DNA of 64,000 bases, from NCBI RefSeq assembly GCF_017161445.1, contig NZ_CP071060.1, positions 3,286,001-3,350,000 of the forward strand, read 5' to 3'. Each line of letters begins with the position of its first letter. The stretch's first letter is position 1. The translations under genes and the position numbers were made by a program. Source of the stretch: Niveibacterium microcysteis. GTDB taxonomy: Bacteria > Pseudomonadota > Gammaproteobacteria > Burkholderiales > Rhodocyclaceae. The notes below the pieces were generated by a model that was not told where the DNA came from, ran no database searches, and worked only from the letters and a program-made list of their open reading frames with translations. This document shows, one piece after another, positions 29,044 through 38,085 of this stretch.

Positions 29044-30051
29044 ATGAGACGCGAACTTGCGATCGAATTCACCCGCGTAACCGAAGCCGCCGCCCTCGCC
29101 GGCTACAAATGGCTTGGCCGCGGCGACAAGAACAAGGCCGACGGCGCTGCCGTCGAGGCGATGCGCTTCGTGCTGAACCAGATCCAGATCGACGGCGAGA
29201 TCGTTATCGGCGAGGGCGAGATCGACGAGGCCCCCATGCTCTACATCGGCGAACACGTCGGTCGTGGCGGCGACGGCGTGGATATCGCGGTCGACCCGAT
29301 CGATGGCACCCGCATGACCGCAATGGGCCAGAACAACGCGGTAGCGGTGCTGGCCGCGGGCGACAAGGGCAGCTTCATGCGCGCGCCGGACATGTACATG
29401 GAGAAGCTGATCGTCGGCAACCCGGCCAAGGGCGCGATCGATCTGCACAAGCCGCTCGAAGACAACCTGCGCTCGGTCGCCGCCGCACTCGGCAAGCCGC
29501 TCAACCGGCTGACCGTGATCACGCTGGCGAAGCCGCGCCATGAGGCCGCCATCAAGGAAATGCATGCGCTTGGCTGCAAGGTCTTCGCGATCCCCGACGG
29601 CGATGTCGCCGCGTCGGTGATGGCCTGCATGCCGGACAACGAAGTGGACATGTTGTACTGCATCGGCGGCGCACCGGAAGGCGTTGTCTCCGCCGCAGTC
29701 GCCCGCGCGCTCGATGGCGACATGCAGGGCCGCCTGATACCGAGGGATATCGCCAAGGGCGCGACGCCGGAAAACGTGGCGCTCGGCGCCGAAGAGCGCG
29801 CACGTTGCGCAAAGATGGGCATCGCGGTCGACACGGTGCTGACGCTCGACGAGATGGCCCGCACCGACAACGTGATCATCGCGGTCACCGGCATCACCAA
29901 GGGCGATCTGCTCGAAGGGGTCACCAGTGACGGCACCTTCGCGACCACCGAAACGCTGCTGATCCGCGGCAAATCGCGCACGATCCGCCGTATCCATTCG
30001 ACGCATTACCTCGCCCGCAAGGACGACGCGATCAAGTCGCTGATCCTCTGA
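29044..30051 (+). CDS. glpX: class II fructose-1,6-bisphosphatase
   Basis: This 335-residue enzyme performs the gluconeogenic hydrolysis of fructose-1,6-bisphosphate. [15 protein letters not shown] and [21 protein letters not shown] supply the metal ligands of the lithium-sensitive phosphatase fold; [11 protein letters not shown] and RIHSTHYL are further GlpX motifs. It is divergent from uvrB. With isocitrate lyase at 59677 it supports growth on acetate or fatty acids. Confidence 0.96.
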   Translation: MRRELAIEFTRVTEAAALAGYKWLGRGDKNKADGAAVEAMRFVLNQIQIDGEIVIGEGEIDEAPMLYIGEHVGRGGDGVDIAVDPIDGTRMTAMGQNNAVAVLAAGDKGSFMRAPDMYMEKLIVGNPAKGAIDLHKPLEDNLRSVAAALGKPLNRLTVITLAKPRHEAAIKEMHALGCKVFAIPDGDVAASVMACMPDNEVDMLYCIGGAPEGVVSAAVARALDGDMQGRLIPRDIAKGATPENVALGAEERARCAKMGIAVDTVLTLDEMARTDNVIIAVTGITKGDLLEGVTSDGTFATTETLLIRGKSRTIRRIHSTHYLARKDDAIKSLIL

Positions 30052-30193
30052 CAAGCGACAGCACGTCGGCCACCGACGCCCCGGGCGGGACGGCCATCCG
30101 GGCGACAGTCGCATGGCCGCGTGCTAAACTTAAAAGCTTGATTTCCTGCGACTTTCCCCCCGTCTGTCGCCCAAACCTGCAACTGGAGTTCCG

Positions 30194-31402
30194 ATGACTG
30201 CCTCGATTTTCGCCGCGGTGGAGATGGCCCCGCGTGACCCGATTCTCGGCCTCAACGAAGCCTTCAACGCTGACACCCGCACCACCAAGGTGAACCTCGG
30301 CGTGGGCGTCTACTACGACGACAACGGGAAGATCCCGCTGCTCGGCGCAGTCAAGGCCGCCGAAAAGGCACGCCTGGAAGCCGCCCCGGCGCGCGGCTAT
30401 CAGCCGATCGAAGGCCTCGCCGCTTACAACAACGCGGTGCAAGCACTGCTGCTGGGCAAGGATTCGGCACTCATCGCCAACGGCCAGGTCATCACCGTCG
30501 AAGCGCTTGGTGGCACCGGCGCACTGAAGGTCGGCGCCGACTTCCTCAAGCGCCTGAACCCGGGTGCCACGGTCTACATCTCCGACCCGAGCTGGGAAAA
30601 CCACCGCGCCCTGTTCGAGTCCGCCGGCTTCCCGGTCGACACCTACCCGTACTACGACGCAGCGACCGGCGGTGCGAACTTCGCTGGCATGAAAGCCAAG
30701 CTCGAAAGCCTGCCGGCCGGCTCGATCATCGTGCTGCACGCTTGCTGCCACAACCCGACCGGCGCGGACATCACGGACGCCCAGTGGGAAGAAGTCGTCG
30801 CCGTTTGTCGCGCGAAGGGTCTAGTGCCCTTCCTCGACATGGCCTACCAGGGCTTTGCCGATGGCATCGATGCCGATGCGGTTGCCGTGCGCGCATTCTC
30901 GGCCAGCGGCCTGCAGTTCTTCGTGTCGAGCTCTTTCTCGAAGTCTTTCTCGCTGTACGGCGAGCGCGTCGGTGCGCTGTCGATCATCACCGCATCGAAG
31001 GAAGAGTCGGCCCGCGTGCTGTCGCAAGTGAAGCGCGTCGTCCGCACCAACTACTCCAACCCGCCGACGCATGGCGGCGCCGTTGTCGCAGCAGTGCTTT
31101 CCAGCCCGGAACTGCGCCAGCAGTGGGAAGACGAACTTGCCGGCATGCGCCTGCGCATTCGTGAGATGCGCAAGGGCCTCGCCGAGCGCCTCGCCGCTCG
31201 CGGCGTGACGCGCGATCTGTCGTTCGTGACCCGCCAGCGCGGCATGTTCTCCTACACGGGCCTTTCGGCTGCGCAAGTCGAAGTGCTGAAGAATGAATTC
31301 GGCATCTACGCCGTCTCGACCGGCCGCATCTGTGTCGCCGCGCTCAACAGCAAGAACCTTGACTACGTCGCGGACGCCCTGGCGAGCGTGATGAAGGGCT
31401 GA
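30194..31402 (+). CDS. tyrB: aromatic-amino-acid/aspartate aminotransferase
   Basis: This 402-residue class I PLP aminotransferase has HNPTGADIT, FLDMAYQGFADG and the Schiff-base lysine K250 in SSSFSKSFSLYGERVGAL. These motifs belong to the AspC/TyrB subgroup, which transfers amino groups between aspartate, tyrosine or phenylalanine and 2-oxoglutarate. AspC versus TyrB cannot be decided from sequence alone. A bidirectional terminator follows. Confidence 0.9.
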   Translation: MTASIFAAVEMAPRDPILGLNEAFNADTRTTKVNLGVGVYYDDNGKIPLLGAVKAAEKARLEAAPARGYQPIEGLAAYNNAVQALLLGKDSALIANGQVITVEALGGTGALKVGADFLKRLNPGATVYISDPSWENHRALFESAGFPVDTYPYYDAATGGANFAGMKAKLESLPAGSIIVLHACCHNPTGADITDAQWEEVVAVCRAKGLVPFLDMAYQGFADGIDADAVAVRAFSASGLQFFVSSSFSKSFSLYGERVGALSIITASKEESARVLSQVKRVVRTNYSNPPTHGGAVVAAVLSSPELRQQWEDELAGMRLRIREMRKGLAERLAARGVTRDLSFVTRQRGMFSYTGLSAAQVEVLKNEFGIYAVSTGRICVAALNSKNLDYVADALASVMKG

Positions 31403-31421
31403 CCATTCGCCCAGTCAAACA

Positions 31422-31446
31422 AAAGCGGCGCCTCGGCGCCGCTTTT
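31422..31446. terminator. bidirectional intrinsic terminator
   Basis: AAAGCGGCGCC and GGCGCCGCTTT form an 11-bp stem with a TC loop, flanked by A-run and T-run. It separates the convergent aminotransferase and thioredoxin-like genes and can serve both. Confidence 0.88.
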
Positions 31447-31450
31447 TCTT

Positions 31451-31849
31451 TCAGTTCGCGCGCAGCAACGCCCGCAAATTGGCATCCCGCTGCCACTCAC
31501 GGCGCTCCGGCGTCGCCAGCGCATAACGCTCCGACTCATCCGGCGTCTGGGCAGCATAGGTCTCAAGCAAACGCTTGAGTAAAGCGTGGTCCGGCAACAC
31601 CGTACCGAAGAACAGCACCGACTCCTGACGCTGAATGAGGATCGTCGGGAAGTTCTCGACGTCGATGTCGCCAATCAGGTCGGCATGATCTTCGATGTCT
31701 ACCCAAGCAAAGCCCATCTTCGGAAACTGCGCAGCCAACGCCTCGAAACCGGTACGGTAGTCACGACAGGTGCCGCACCATTGCGCACAGAGGCAGGCGA
31801 CAAAGAACTCTTCGCCGGGATCGACAGGAACAGGCGTCATTCGTTGCAT
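31451..31849 (-). CDS. thioredoxin-family protein
   Basis: This 132-residue protein has the redox motif WCGTC (C25, C28) and the cis-proline stretch [10 protein letters not shown], so it has a thioredoxin fold. No signal peptide is present, so it is cytoplasmic. A C-terminal extension ([21 protein letters not shown]) is not part of the core. Two candidate ATGs (31849, 31840) lack clear ribosome sites. Its partner is unknown. Confidence 0.85.
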   Translation of the reverse strand: MQRMTPVPVDPGEEFFVACLCAQWCGTCRDYRTGFEALAAQFPKMGFAWVDIEDHADLIGDIDVENFPTILIQRQESVLFFGTVLPDHALLKRLLETYAAQTPDESERYALATPERREWQRDANLRALLRAN

Positions 31850-31977
31850 CGCAATCGGGAACAGCGCGCATTATGCCAGCGCTGCGGGCCTTGACTTGCG
31901 CAGTCTGCGCGTGGGATGATTGCCGACTTTCCGACTTGGTCGGTCACATTCGCCGACTGCGCGCACAAGGATTCGAA

Positions 31978-32181
31978 ATGAAAGCCGATACCCACCCGAA
32001 TTACCACGACGTGAAGGTGACCTGCTCCTGCGGCAACAACTTCACGACCCGTTCGACGATGGCGAAAGACGCCTATCACGTTGAAGTCTGCTCAGAGTGC
32101 CACCCGTTCTGGACCGGCAAGCAGAAGATCGTCGATACCGCGGGCCGCGTCGAGCGTTTCCGCCAGAAGTACGGCCGCTAA
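31978..32181 (+). CDS. rpmE: 50S ribosomal protein L31
   Basis: This 67-residue protein, [20 protein letters not shown] at its start, retains the zinc-binding cysteines (CSC and CSEC), marking the zinc-containing C+ form of L31. ATG 31978 matches family starts although the frame is open upstream. A tight terminator follows. Confidence 0.97.
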   Translation: MKADTHPNYHDVKVTCSCGNNFTTRSTMAKDAYHVEVCSECHPFWTGKQKIVDTAGRVERFRQKYGR

Positions 32182-32199
32182 GCCGACTTCGGCATTCCG

Positions 32200-32229
32200 A
32201 AAAAAGGCAGCTTCGGCTGCCTTTTTCGT
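32200..32229 (+). terminator. intrinsic terminator of rpmE
   Basis: AAAAAGGCAGC, a TTCG tetraloop and GCTGCCTTTTT form a classic stable terminator 20 bp after the rpmE stop. Confidence 0.92.
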
Positions 32230-32326
32230 TTGTATCACCGCCTGACACAGTCGCGACCTGCGGCCTGGCGCCCAAGCCGCTAGAATTGCGGCGATCCGCT
32301 CGTTCAGAATAATCAGAAGAAACCGC

Positions 32327-33958
32327 ATGGCCAACGAACCGCGCGCACCCTCGACGCTGACTATCCCCTCATGGGCCCTGTGGGCGCTGTTCGCGCTATA
32401 CGCACTGCCAGGCCTCATCGACCACGCACCCTGGCGCGGCGACGACGCCGCGCACTTCGGCGTGATCCATCAGATGCTCCGCACCGGAGACTGGCTTACG
32501 CTAGCGGTGGCGGACCGTCCGACCTTCGACACCGGGCCGCTCTACTACTGGCTCGGCGCGCTATTGAGCCAACTGCTCGGCTGGGCGCTGCCAATCCACA
32601 ACGCGGCACGCCTGGCGTCTGGCGTCTGCGTCGCCATCACGCTTTATTGCCTGGCCCGCGCAGCGCGACGCTTCTACGGCGCACCGTCGGATCGGGCTGC
32701 TGTGCTTCTGGGCCTGGGTACGCTTGGCCTGCTGACGCACGCCCACGAGTTTCAGCCACAGCTCGCGCTACTCGCCTGCACCGCAGCGGCTTTCCTTGGT
32801 TTCGCGGAATTCCTTGTCGTACCGCGACACGGCGCGATCATTGCGGGCAGCGCAATCGGCCTGGCGACGCTGGCGGCCGGCCTGCCTGCTCTGTTGATTC
32901 TGATGCCGCTATGGGCGCTACTCCCCGGCCTGTGCAGCGAATGCCGCACCCCCGACCGAAAACGAGCACTTGCGCTGGGCGCCGGCATTGCCACTGTGAT
33001 CGCGCTGCTGTGGCCGCTGCTTCTGGTCACCTTCCGGCCCGAACATCTGCGCCTTTGGTGGTCGAACGAGCTTGAGTCGATTACACCCCACTTTGCCCAC
33101 CTGACGAACATTCGTCAGCTGCTTGAGCTTCTCGGCTGGTTCATGTGGCCGTTGTGGCCAATTGCAGTCTGGACTGTCTGGCATGAACGCAAGCGGATAA
33201 AGGAAACGAGGATCCTGCTGCCACTGGCGTCCTTGCTTCTTGCGATCCTGCTCGTCGCAACAACAGGCCCGCTGCGCCCCGCCCACGCGCTGCCGTTGAT
33301 CCCGCCGCTTGTGTTGCTCGCGTCGGACGGCGCACTGAGCCTGCGCCGTGGCGCAGCCAGTGCGTTCGACTGGTTCGGCCGAATGACCTTCCTGGCCTTT
33401 GGCGTCTTCGTCTGGCTCTCCTGGTACGCGATGCACTTCGGCTGGCCAGCACCGCTGGCGCGAAACGTGGCGCGGCTGGTGCCCGATTACGTGCCGACAC
33501 TGTCGGCACCTGCGGTCGCAGCGGGCATCGTCCTTTCGCTAGGCTGGCTGGCCTTGGTCGTTCGTCCGCCGCGCTCGATGCTACGCGGCCCGCTGTCCTG
33601 GGCGGTCGGCACCAGCTTCCTGTGGGCATTGGCGATCGCGCTATTCCTACCCTTCGTCAATCACGACAAGAGCTACGAACTTGTTGCGGGCGACCTTGCA
33701 GCGCGGATATCCGATACGCCCCATGCCTGTGTCGCCGAGAGCGGCATGGGCGAATCGCAGCGCGCCGCGCTGCTCTACTTCGCCAACCTGCGCTTCGAGG
33801 CCGCCGACCGTGGCGTGACTCGCTGCGAACTTCTGGTCGTTTATCGCAGCGGACGTTCTATGGCGCTACAACCGGGCGCCGCGTGGGTGCCGGTTTGGGA
33901 CCTCTCCCGAGGCAGGCGCCGGACCGGCGAGCAATTCACACTCTACCGGCGCCTTTGA
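32327..33958 (+). CDS. GT39/ArnT-like membrane glycosyltransferase
   Basis: This 543-residue protein has about ten or more hydrophobic membrane segments. Its first periplasmic loop, HAPWRGDDAAHFGVIHQMLRTGDW, contains the acidic pair D39/D40 typical of GT-C transferases that use polyprenyl-phosphate sugars; FDTGPLYYWLGALL is a second family motif. ArnT transfers aminoarabinose to lipid A, but no arn genes are adjacent, so the donor and acceptor are unknown. It stands alone between rpmE and orn. Confidence 0.78.
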   Translation: MANEPRAPSTLTIPSWALWALFALYALPGLIDHAPWRGDDAAHFGVIHQMLRTGDWLTLAVADRPTFDTGPLYYWLGALLSQLLGWALPIHNAARLASGVCVAITLYCLARAARRFYGAPSDRAAVLLGLGTLGLLTHAHEFQPQLALLACTAAAFLGFAEFLVVPRHGAIIAGSAIGLATLAAGLPALLILMPLWALLPGLCSECRTPDRKRALALGAGIATVIALLWPLLLVTFRPEHLRLWWSNELESITPHFAHLTNIRQLLELLGWFMWPLWPIAVWTVWHERKRIKETRILLPLASLLLAILLVATTGPLRPAHALPLIPPLVLLASDGALSLRRGAASAFDWFGRMTFLAFGVFVWLSWYAMHFGWPAPLARNVARLVPDYVPTLSAPAVAAGIVLSLGWLALVVRPPRSMLRGPLSWAVGTSFLWALAIALFLPFVNHDKSYELVAGDLAARISDTPHACVAESGMGESQRAALLYFANLRFEAADRGVTRCELLVVYRSGRSMALQPGAAWVPVWDLSRGRRRTGEQFTLYRRL

Positions 33959-33971
33959 GTCACGCGGCGCG

Positions 33972-34520
33972 TCAAACCACGCGCATGAAGGTATCGCGGT
34001 AGTAGCGCAACTCTTCGATCGATTCGAGGATGTCTGCTAGCGCGGTGTGCGCGCCCTGCTTCTTCAGGCCGGCAAATACCGGCGGATTCCAGCGGCGAGC
34101 AAGCTCCTTGAGCGTGCTGACATCGAGATTGCGGTAATGGAACCACGCCTCCAGCGCGGGCATGTGGCGCGCCATGAAGCGCCGATCCTGACAGATGGAG
34201 TTGCCGCACATCGGGCTGGTTCTACGCGGCACATGCTGGTCGAGAAACGCAATCATCAGCCGCTCAACCTCCGCCTCATCGGTGGTCGAGGCGCGAACAC
34301 GGTCAATCAAGCCACTCTTTCCATGGGTGTTCTTGTTCCAGTCGTCCATGGCATCGAGCACTGAATCGGGCTGATGCACGACCAGGACCGGACCTTCGGC
34401 GACCACGGTAAGCGCCGCGTCGGTCACCACGACCGCAATCTCCAGTACACGATCGCGGTCGGGCTCCAGCCCGGTCATCTCCATGTCCACCCAGACGAGG
34501 CGGTTTGGATCCTGTGCCAT
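33972..34520 (-). CDS. orn: oligoribonuclease
   Basis: This 182-residue DEDDh 3'-5' exonuclease degrades 2-5 nt RNAs and pGpG, the last step of RNA decay and c-di-GMP turnover. [21 protein letters not shown] supplies the first acidic pair and [14 protein letters not shown] the second motif; [13 protein letters not shown] is the family C-terminus. ATG 34520 has an AGGAG about 9 nt upstream. It is divergent from the M48 protease gene. Confidence 0.96.
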   Translation of the reverse strand: MAQDPNRLVWVDMEMTGLEPDRDRVLEIAVVVTDAALTVVAEGPVLVVHQPDSVLDAMDDWNKNTHGKSGLIDRVRASTTDEAEVERLMIAFLDQHVPRRTSPMCGNSICQDRRFMARHMPALEAWFHYRNLDVSTLKELARRWNPPVFAGLKKQGAHTALADILESIEELRYYRDTFMRVV

Positions 34521-34596
34521 AATCGCAAGCTCCTGATTCAAAGCCCCATTCTCTCATACGCGTTGCCGGCTCTCGCAACGCGGCCACCGACTGCCC

Positions 34597-35844
34597 ATGA
34601 CCGCCTCTGTTTTTTCGCTGGTTTTTCTGTTTGTCGTCGCGCTGACGCTCGGTCTGCGTTTGTGGCTGTCCTGGCGTCAGGCCCGGGCGGTATCCGCGCA
34701 TCGCGCTTCGGTGCCGTCCCCGTTTACGGACCGCATCCCGCTGGATGCACACCAGAAGGCGGCCGACTATACGCGGGCTCGCCTTGCAGTCGGCGCAATC
34801 GAACTCATCGTCGAAACAGGTCTTCTGCTGGCACTCACCGTGGGCGGCGGTTTGCAGTGGCTATTCGACAGCGCCGCGCGCATCTTCGATGCAGGCGGCA
34901 TTTGGCACGGCGTCGCCTTCCTTTCCCTCATTGCGATCGTCTCGTTCGTGGTCGGCCTGCCGTTCTCCGTGTGGCGGACTTTCGTCACCGAGGCTCGCTT
35001 CGGCTTCAACAAGACCAGCCCGGCGACCTTCATCGGTGATCTCGCCAAGGGCGTGCTCGTCGGCGCCGCAATTGGGCTGCCGGTCATCGCGCTGGTCTTG
35101 TGGATGATGCAGGCAACGGGGAACCGTTGGTGGCTTTGGGTGTGGGCGTTCTGGCTCAGTTTCAACCTGTTGATCATGGTGCTCTACCCGGTCGTGATTG
35201 CGCCACTTTTCAACAAATTCGTGCCACTGGAAGATGGACCGCTCAAGGAACGCATTGAAGCGCTTCTCGCGCGCTGCGGGTTCAAGAGCTCGGGCCTCTT
35301 CGTGATGGACGGATCAAAGCGCTCCGCCCACGGAAACGCCTACTTCACGGGCCTGGGTGCCGCCAAGCGCATCGTTTTCTTCGATACGCTGGTCGAACGC
35401 CTCACACCTCAGGAAGTGGAGGCCGTTCTTGCACATGAACTCGGCCACTTCAAGCTAAGGCATCTGTGGCAGCGTGTGGCGGTGATGGCCGCGATGAGCC
35501 TCGCAATCCTCGCCCTGCTCGGCTGGTTGATGGGCGAAGACTGGTTCTTCGCCGGACTGGGCATGCAGTCGCACGGCGAGGCGGCCGCTCTGGCCTTGGT
35601 GCTCTTCGCTCTACCGGTTTTTACATTCCCGCTCACACCATTGACCAGCTTGTGGTCGCGGCGACACGAGTTTCAGGCGGACGCCTACGCCGCACATCAT
35701 GCACAGGCGGAGGACCTCGTCTCCGCCTTGGTCAAGCTTTATCGTGACAACGCCGGCACGCTCACGCCCGATCCGCTCTACTCGGCGTTTTATGACTCTC
35801 ACCCGCCTGCGCCGATTCGCGTAGCGCACCTGCGAAGCGCATGA
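34597..35844 (+). CDS. M48 family metallopeptidase (Ste24/CAAX-type)
   Basis: This 415-residue integral membrane zinc protease has the motif HELGH (H280, E281, H284) and the third ligand in RRHEFQADAYAAHH. Several transmembrane segments flank the catalytic domain, and the N-terminal CAAX-protease-type extension distinguishes it from the shorter HtpX. It probably takes part in membrane protein quality control. Its stop overlaps the rsgA start by 4 bp. Confidence 0.92.
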   Translation: MTASVFSLVFLFVVALTLGLRLWLSWRQARAVSAHRASVPSPFTDRIPLDAHQKAADYTRARLAVGAIELIVETGLLLALTVGGGLQWLFDSAARIFDAGGIWHGVAFLSLIAIVSFVVGLPFSVWRTFVTEARFGFNKTSPATFIGDLAKGVLVGAAIGLPVIALVLWMMQATGNRWWLWVWAFWLSFNLLIMVLYPVVIAPLFNKFVPLEDGPLKERIEALLARCGFKSSGLFVMDGSKRSAHGNAYFTGLGAAKRIVFFDTLVERLTPQEVEAVLAHELGHFKLRHLWQRVAVMAAMSLAILALLGWLMGEDWFFAGLGMQSHGEAAALALVLFALPVFTFPLTPLTSLWSRRHEFQADAYAAHHAQAEDLVSALVKLYRDNAGTLTPDPLYSAFYDSHPPAPIRVAHLRSA

Positions 35845-36740
35845 AGTCCGGCGTAGACGGCACTATCGTGGCCGCCTTCGGGCGGCAATACGAAGTCGAA
35901 CTGGCGGACGGTGCCCGCCTCCTGTGCTTTACCCGAGCAAAAAAGAGCAGCTACGCCTGCGGTGATCGTGTCCAGGTCAGCGCAACCGCACCTGACCAAG
36001 GCGTCATCGAACGCCTGCTTGACCGCAGCAGCCTGCTGTATCGGGAAGACGCGTTCAAGCTGAAGCTGATCGCCGCCAACGTCACCCAGGTGGCGATCGT
36101 AGTGGCAACCGAACCGAGTTTCAGCCCCGAACTGATCACCCGCTGCCTTTGCGCGGCGGAGGATCAGGAGGTCAAGACGCTGATCATCCTCAACAAGGCA
36201 GATCTGACCGGCGGGCTTGATGCCGCGCGGGCTCTGTTGACTCCCTTTGCGGCCTTGGGCTACGAGGTCATCGAAACCTGCGCCAAGGACACCGTCGAGA
36301 TTCTCCGCTCGCGCCTTGCTGGCGAGACAAGCCTGCTGGTCGGGCAATCCGGCATGGGCAAGTCGACGCTGACCAACGCCTTGATTCCAGAGGCCGACGC
36401 CACGACTGCGACGATCTCGACCGCACTCGATTCTGGCCGACATACAACGACCTTCTCGCGGCTTTATCGTCTCCCCGGCGGCGGCACTTTGATTGATAGC
36501 CCGGGGCTGCAAATGTTCGGTCTTGCACAGCTTACGCAGACCTCGCTCGCTTGGTCGTTCCGCGAATTCCGGCCTTTCCTTGGACAATGCCGTTTCAGGG
36601 ATTGTCGACATGAGGCCGAGCCCGGCTGCGCGTTGCAATCCGCCCTGTCGGAAAAAACGATTTCGCCGCTCCGCTTTGCGCAGTATCAGATGCTGCGGGA
36701 CGAGCTCGCGCGTGCGCATCAAGCACGCGTCGGCCACTAG
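35841..36740 (+). CDS. rsgA: small ribosomal subunit biogenesis GTPase RsgA
   Basis: This 299-residue circularly permuted GTPase has its motifs in the order G4 (NKAD, 118-121), G1 (GQSGMGKST, 168-176), G3 (DSPG, 219-222). An N-terminal OB domain precedes them and a zinc knuckle (C250, C255, H257, C263) follows. It checks 30S maturation. It is coupled to the M48 protease gene by an ATGA overlap. Confidence 0.96.
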   Translation: MKSGVDGTIVAAFGRQYEVELADGARLLCFTRAKKSSYACGDRVQVSATAPDQGVIERLLDRSSLLYREDAFKLKLIAANVTQVAIVVATEPSFSPELITRCLCAAEDQEVKTLIILNKADLTGGLDAARALLTPFAALGYEVIETCAKDTVEILRSRLAGETSLLVGQSGMGKSTLTNALIPEADATTATISTALDSGRHTTTFSRLYRLPGGGTLIDSPGLQMFGLAQLTQTSLAWSFREFRPFLGQCRFRDCRHEAEPGCALQSALSEKTISPLRFAQYQMLRDELARAHQARVGH

Positions 36741-36939
36741 TACGGCCGGCTGGTTTTCAGGCCATCAGCCACAACGCCCAAGCCCTACTCGCACTCGCTG
36801 CACGTTCGATGGAACAATTACGCCAGCCCAGGTGCGGCGCTAAACATGTTGCGCCGAATCAACGCAGCAACACCTGCAATGGCTGCGGCCACAGTGATGC
36901 AAACACCCGCTGATAGAATTGCGGGCCCAGGAGGTATGC

Positions 36940-37971
36940 ATGCCGTTCGGACTTCACTCGCTCATCCTCACCCAATCGGACCTCGCAGGCTCGCTTCTGC
37001 CGTGCGAATTCTCGCTTTATGCGCCATCGGCCAAAGAAGTGTTCCTGTTTGGGGACATGACTCATTGGCAGGACGGCAAAGTCCCGATGACCCGCGGTGA
37101 AGATGGCGTCTGGCACCTCAAGCTTCAGCTGCGACGCGGGCAGTGGCATTACAAATTCGATGTTGATACCCGCCGGATCCCTGATCCGCTCAATCCTCTG
37201 GTGGCCGAAGACGGAATGGGCATGGGCGAGTGTCACTCGTACCTTTTCCTCGGTGAAGGCGACTGGCTCGACAAGCCGAAAGTGCCGCGCGGAGAGTTGC
37301 TGGATCTGAACATCCCATGCACCAAACTCGGCGGTGTCCTGCCCGGCCAGCTCTACCTCCCGCCCGGCACCCGAGAAAAAGACAAGCTGCCTCTCCTCGT
37401 GTTGATGCACGGGCACCAGATGCGCGCCAATCAGTGGGCAACCAACGGCCGCATCAAGCAGTACATGGACAACCTGCTCGCGCAGGGGCTGCTGCGCCCC
37501 TTCGCGATCTACCTGCCAGGCGGTCACGCGGGCCACGCGATGCCAAAATACGCCGACGCGGTAATTCAAACTGCCCTGCCCTGGCTGGCCAAACAGCAGC
37601 CGATCACCAACGACTCTGCACAGAGGGCGATCGGTGGCATGTCAATCAGTGAATATGGCCCACTCGCCATCGCACTCGCTCACCCCAAGGCATTCAGCCT
37701 TGTGGTGCCGATGAATGAGACTTTCAGCGACGCGGTGATCGCAGGCCAACTCGATAAACAGCCCTTCCGGCTGCACCTTTTCTGCACCACCGAAGGCTGT
37801 GCCCCGCCACAATACCGGCAGCTCATGGAGCGCTCGCGTTCGCTTGGCATCACCGTACCATTCATGCGCCTGGATGGCGTGCCGACGTGGCGCAACTGGA
37901 ACGAAATGACGCCGGAATTTTTGGCGACAGTCTCAGATCATTTCCATCGCGCCCTCAAGCGGGCTACCTAA
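36940..37971 (+). CDS. glycogen-binding (CBM48/E-set) plus esterase-like alpha/beta-hydrolase
   Basis: This 343-residue protein has no signal peptide. Residues about 22-105 form an E-set/CBM48-like domain (FSLYAPSAKEVFLFGDMTHW, GQWHYKFDVD, DPLNPL) as in AMPK-beta and branching enzymes. Residues 120-340 look like an esterase D/CE1-type hydrolase with the oxyanion segment LMHGH and nucleophile elbow GGMSIS (S235). Where relatives carry the catalytic His in G-x-H-x-W-x-x-W, this protein reads GVPTWRNW, so that His appears to be missing. A strong AGGAGGT precedes ATG 36940. It converges on pulA, suggesting a link to alpha-glucans. Enzymatic activity is doubtful. Confidence 0.75.
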   Translation: MPFGLHSLILTQSDLAGSLLPCEFSLYAPSAKEVFLFGDMTHWQDGKVPMTRGEDGVWHLKLQLRRGQWHYKFDVDTRRIPDPLNPLVAEDGMGMGECHSYLFLGEGDWLDKPKVPRGELLDLNIPCTKLGGVLPGQLYLPPGTREKDKLPLLVLMHGHQMRANQWATNGRIKQYMDNLLAQGLLRPFAIYLPGGHAGHAMPKYADAVIQTALPWLAKQQPITNDSAQRAIGGMSISEYGPLAIALAHPKAFSLVVPMNETFSDAVIAGQLDKQPFRLHLFCTTEGCAPPQYRQLMERSRSLGITVPFMRLDGVPTWRNWNEMTPEFLATVSDHFHRALKRAT

Positions 37972-38008
37972 CCAGTATTTCTGCCCCCAACGACAGGCGG
38001 CGGGAAGT

Positions 38009-38048
38009 AAAAAAGCCCGGACTTCAACGGCGCTCCGGGCTTTTTTTT
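38009..38048. terminator. bidirectional intrinsic terminator between the esterase-like gene and pulA
   Basis: AAAAAGCCCGGA and TCCGGGCTTTTT form a 12-bp stem around a 12-nt loop, with A- and T-runs on the two sides, between two convergent genes. Confidence 0.88.
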
Positions 38049-38085
38049 CGGGCACTCGCAACGAGTGCCCGTTACAGACTGGCGC

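Noticed and set aside
36835..36856. A CGGCGC...GCGCCG hairpin after rsgA, considered as a terminator
   Set aside because: The stem is only 6 bp with a 10-nt loop, and no T-run follows on either strand.
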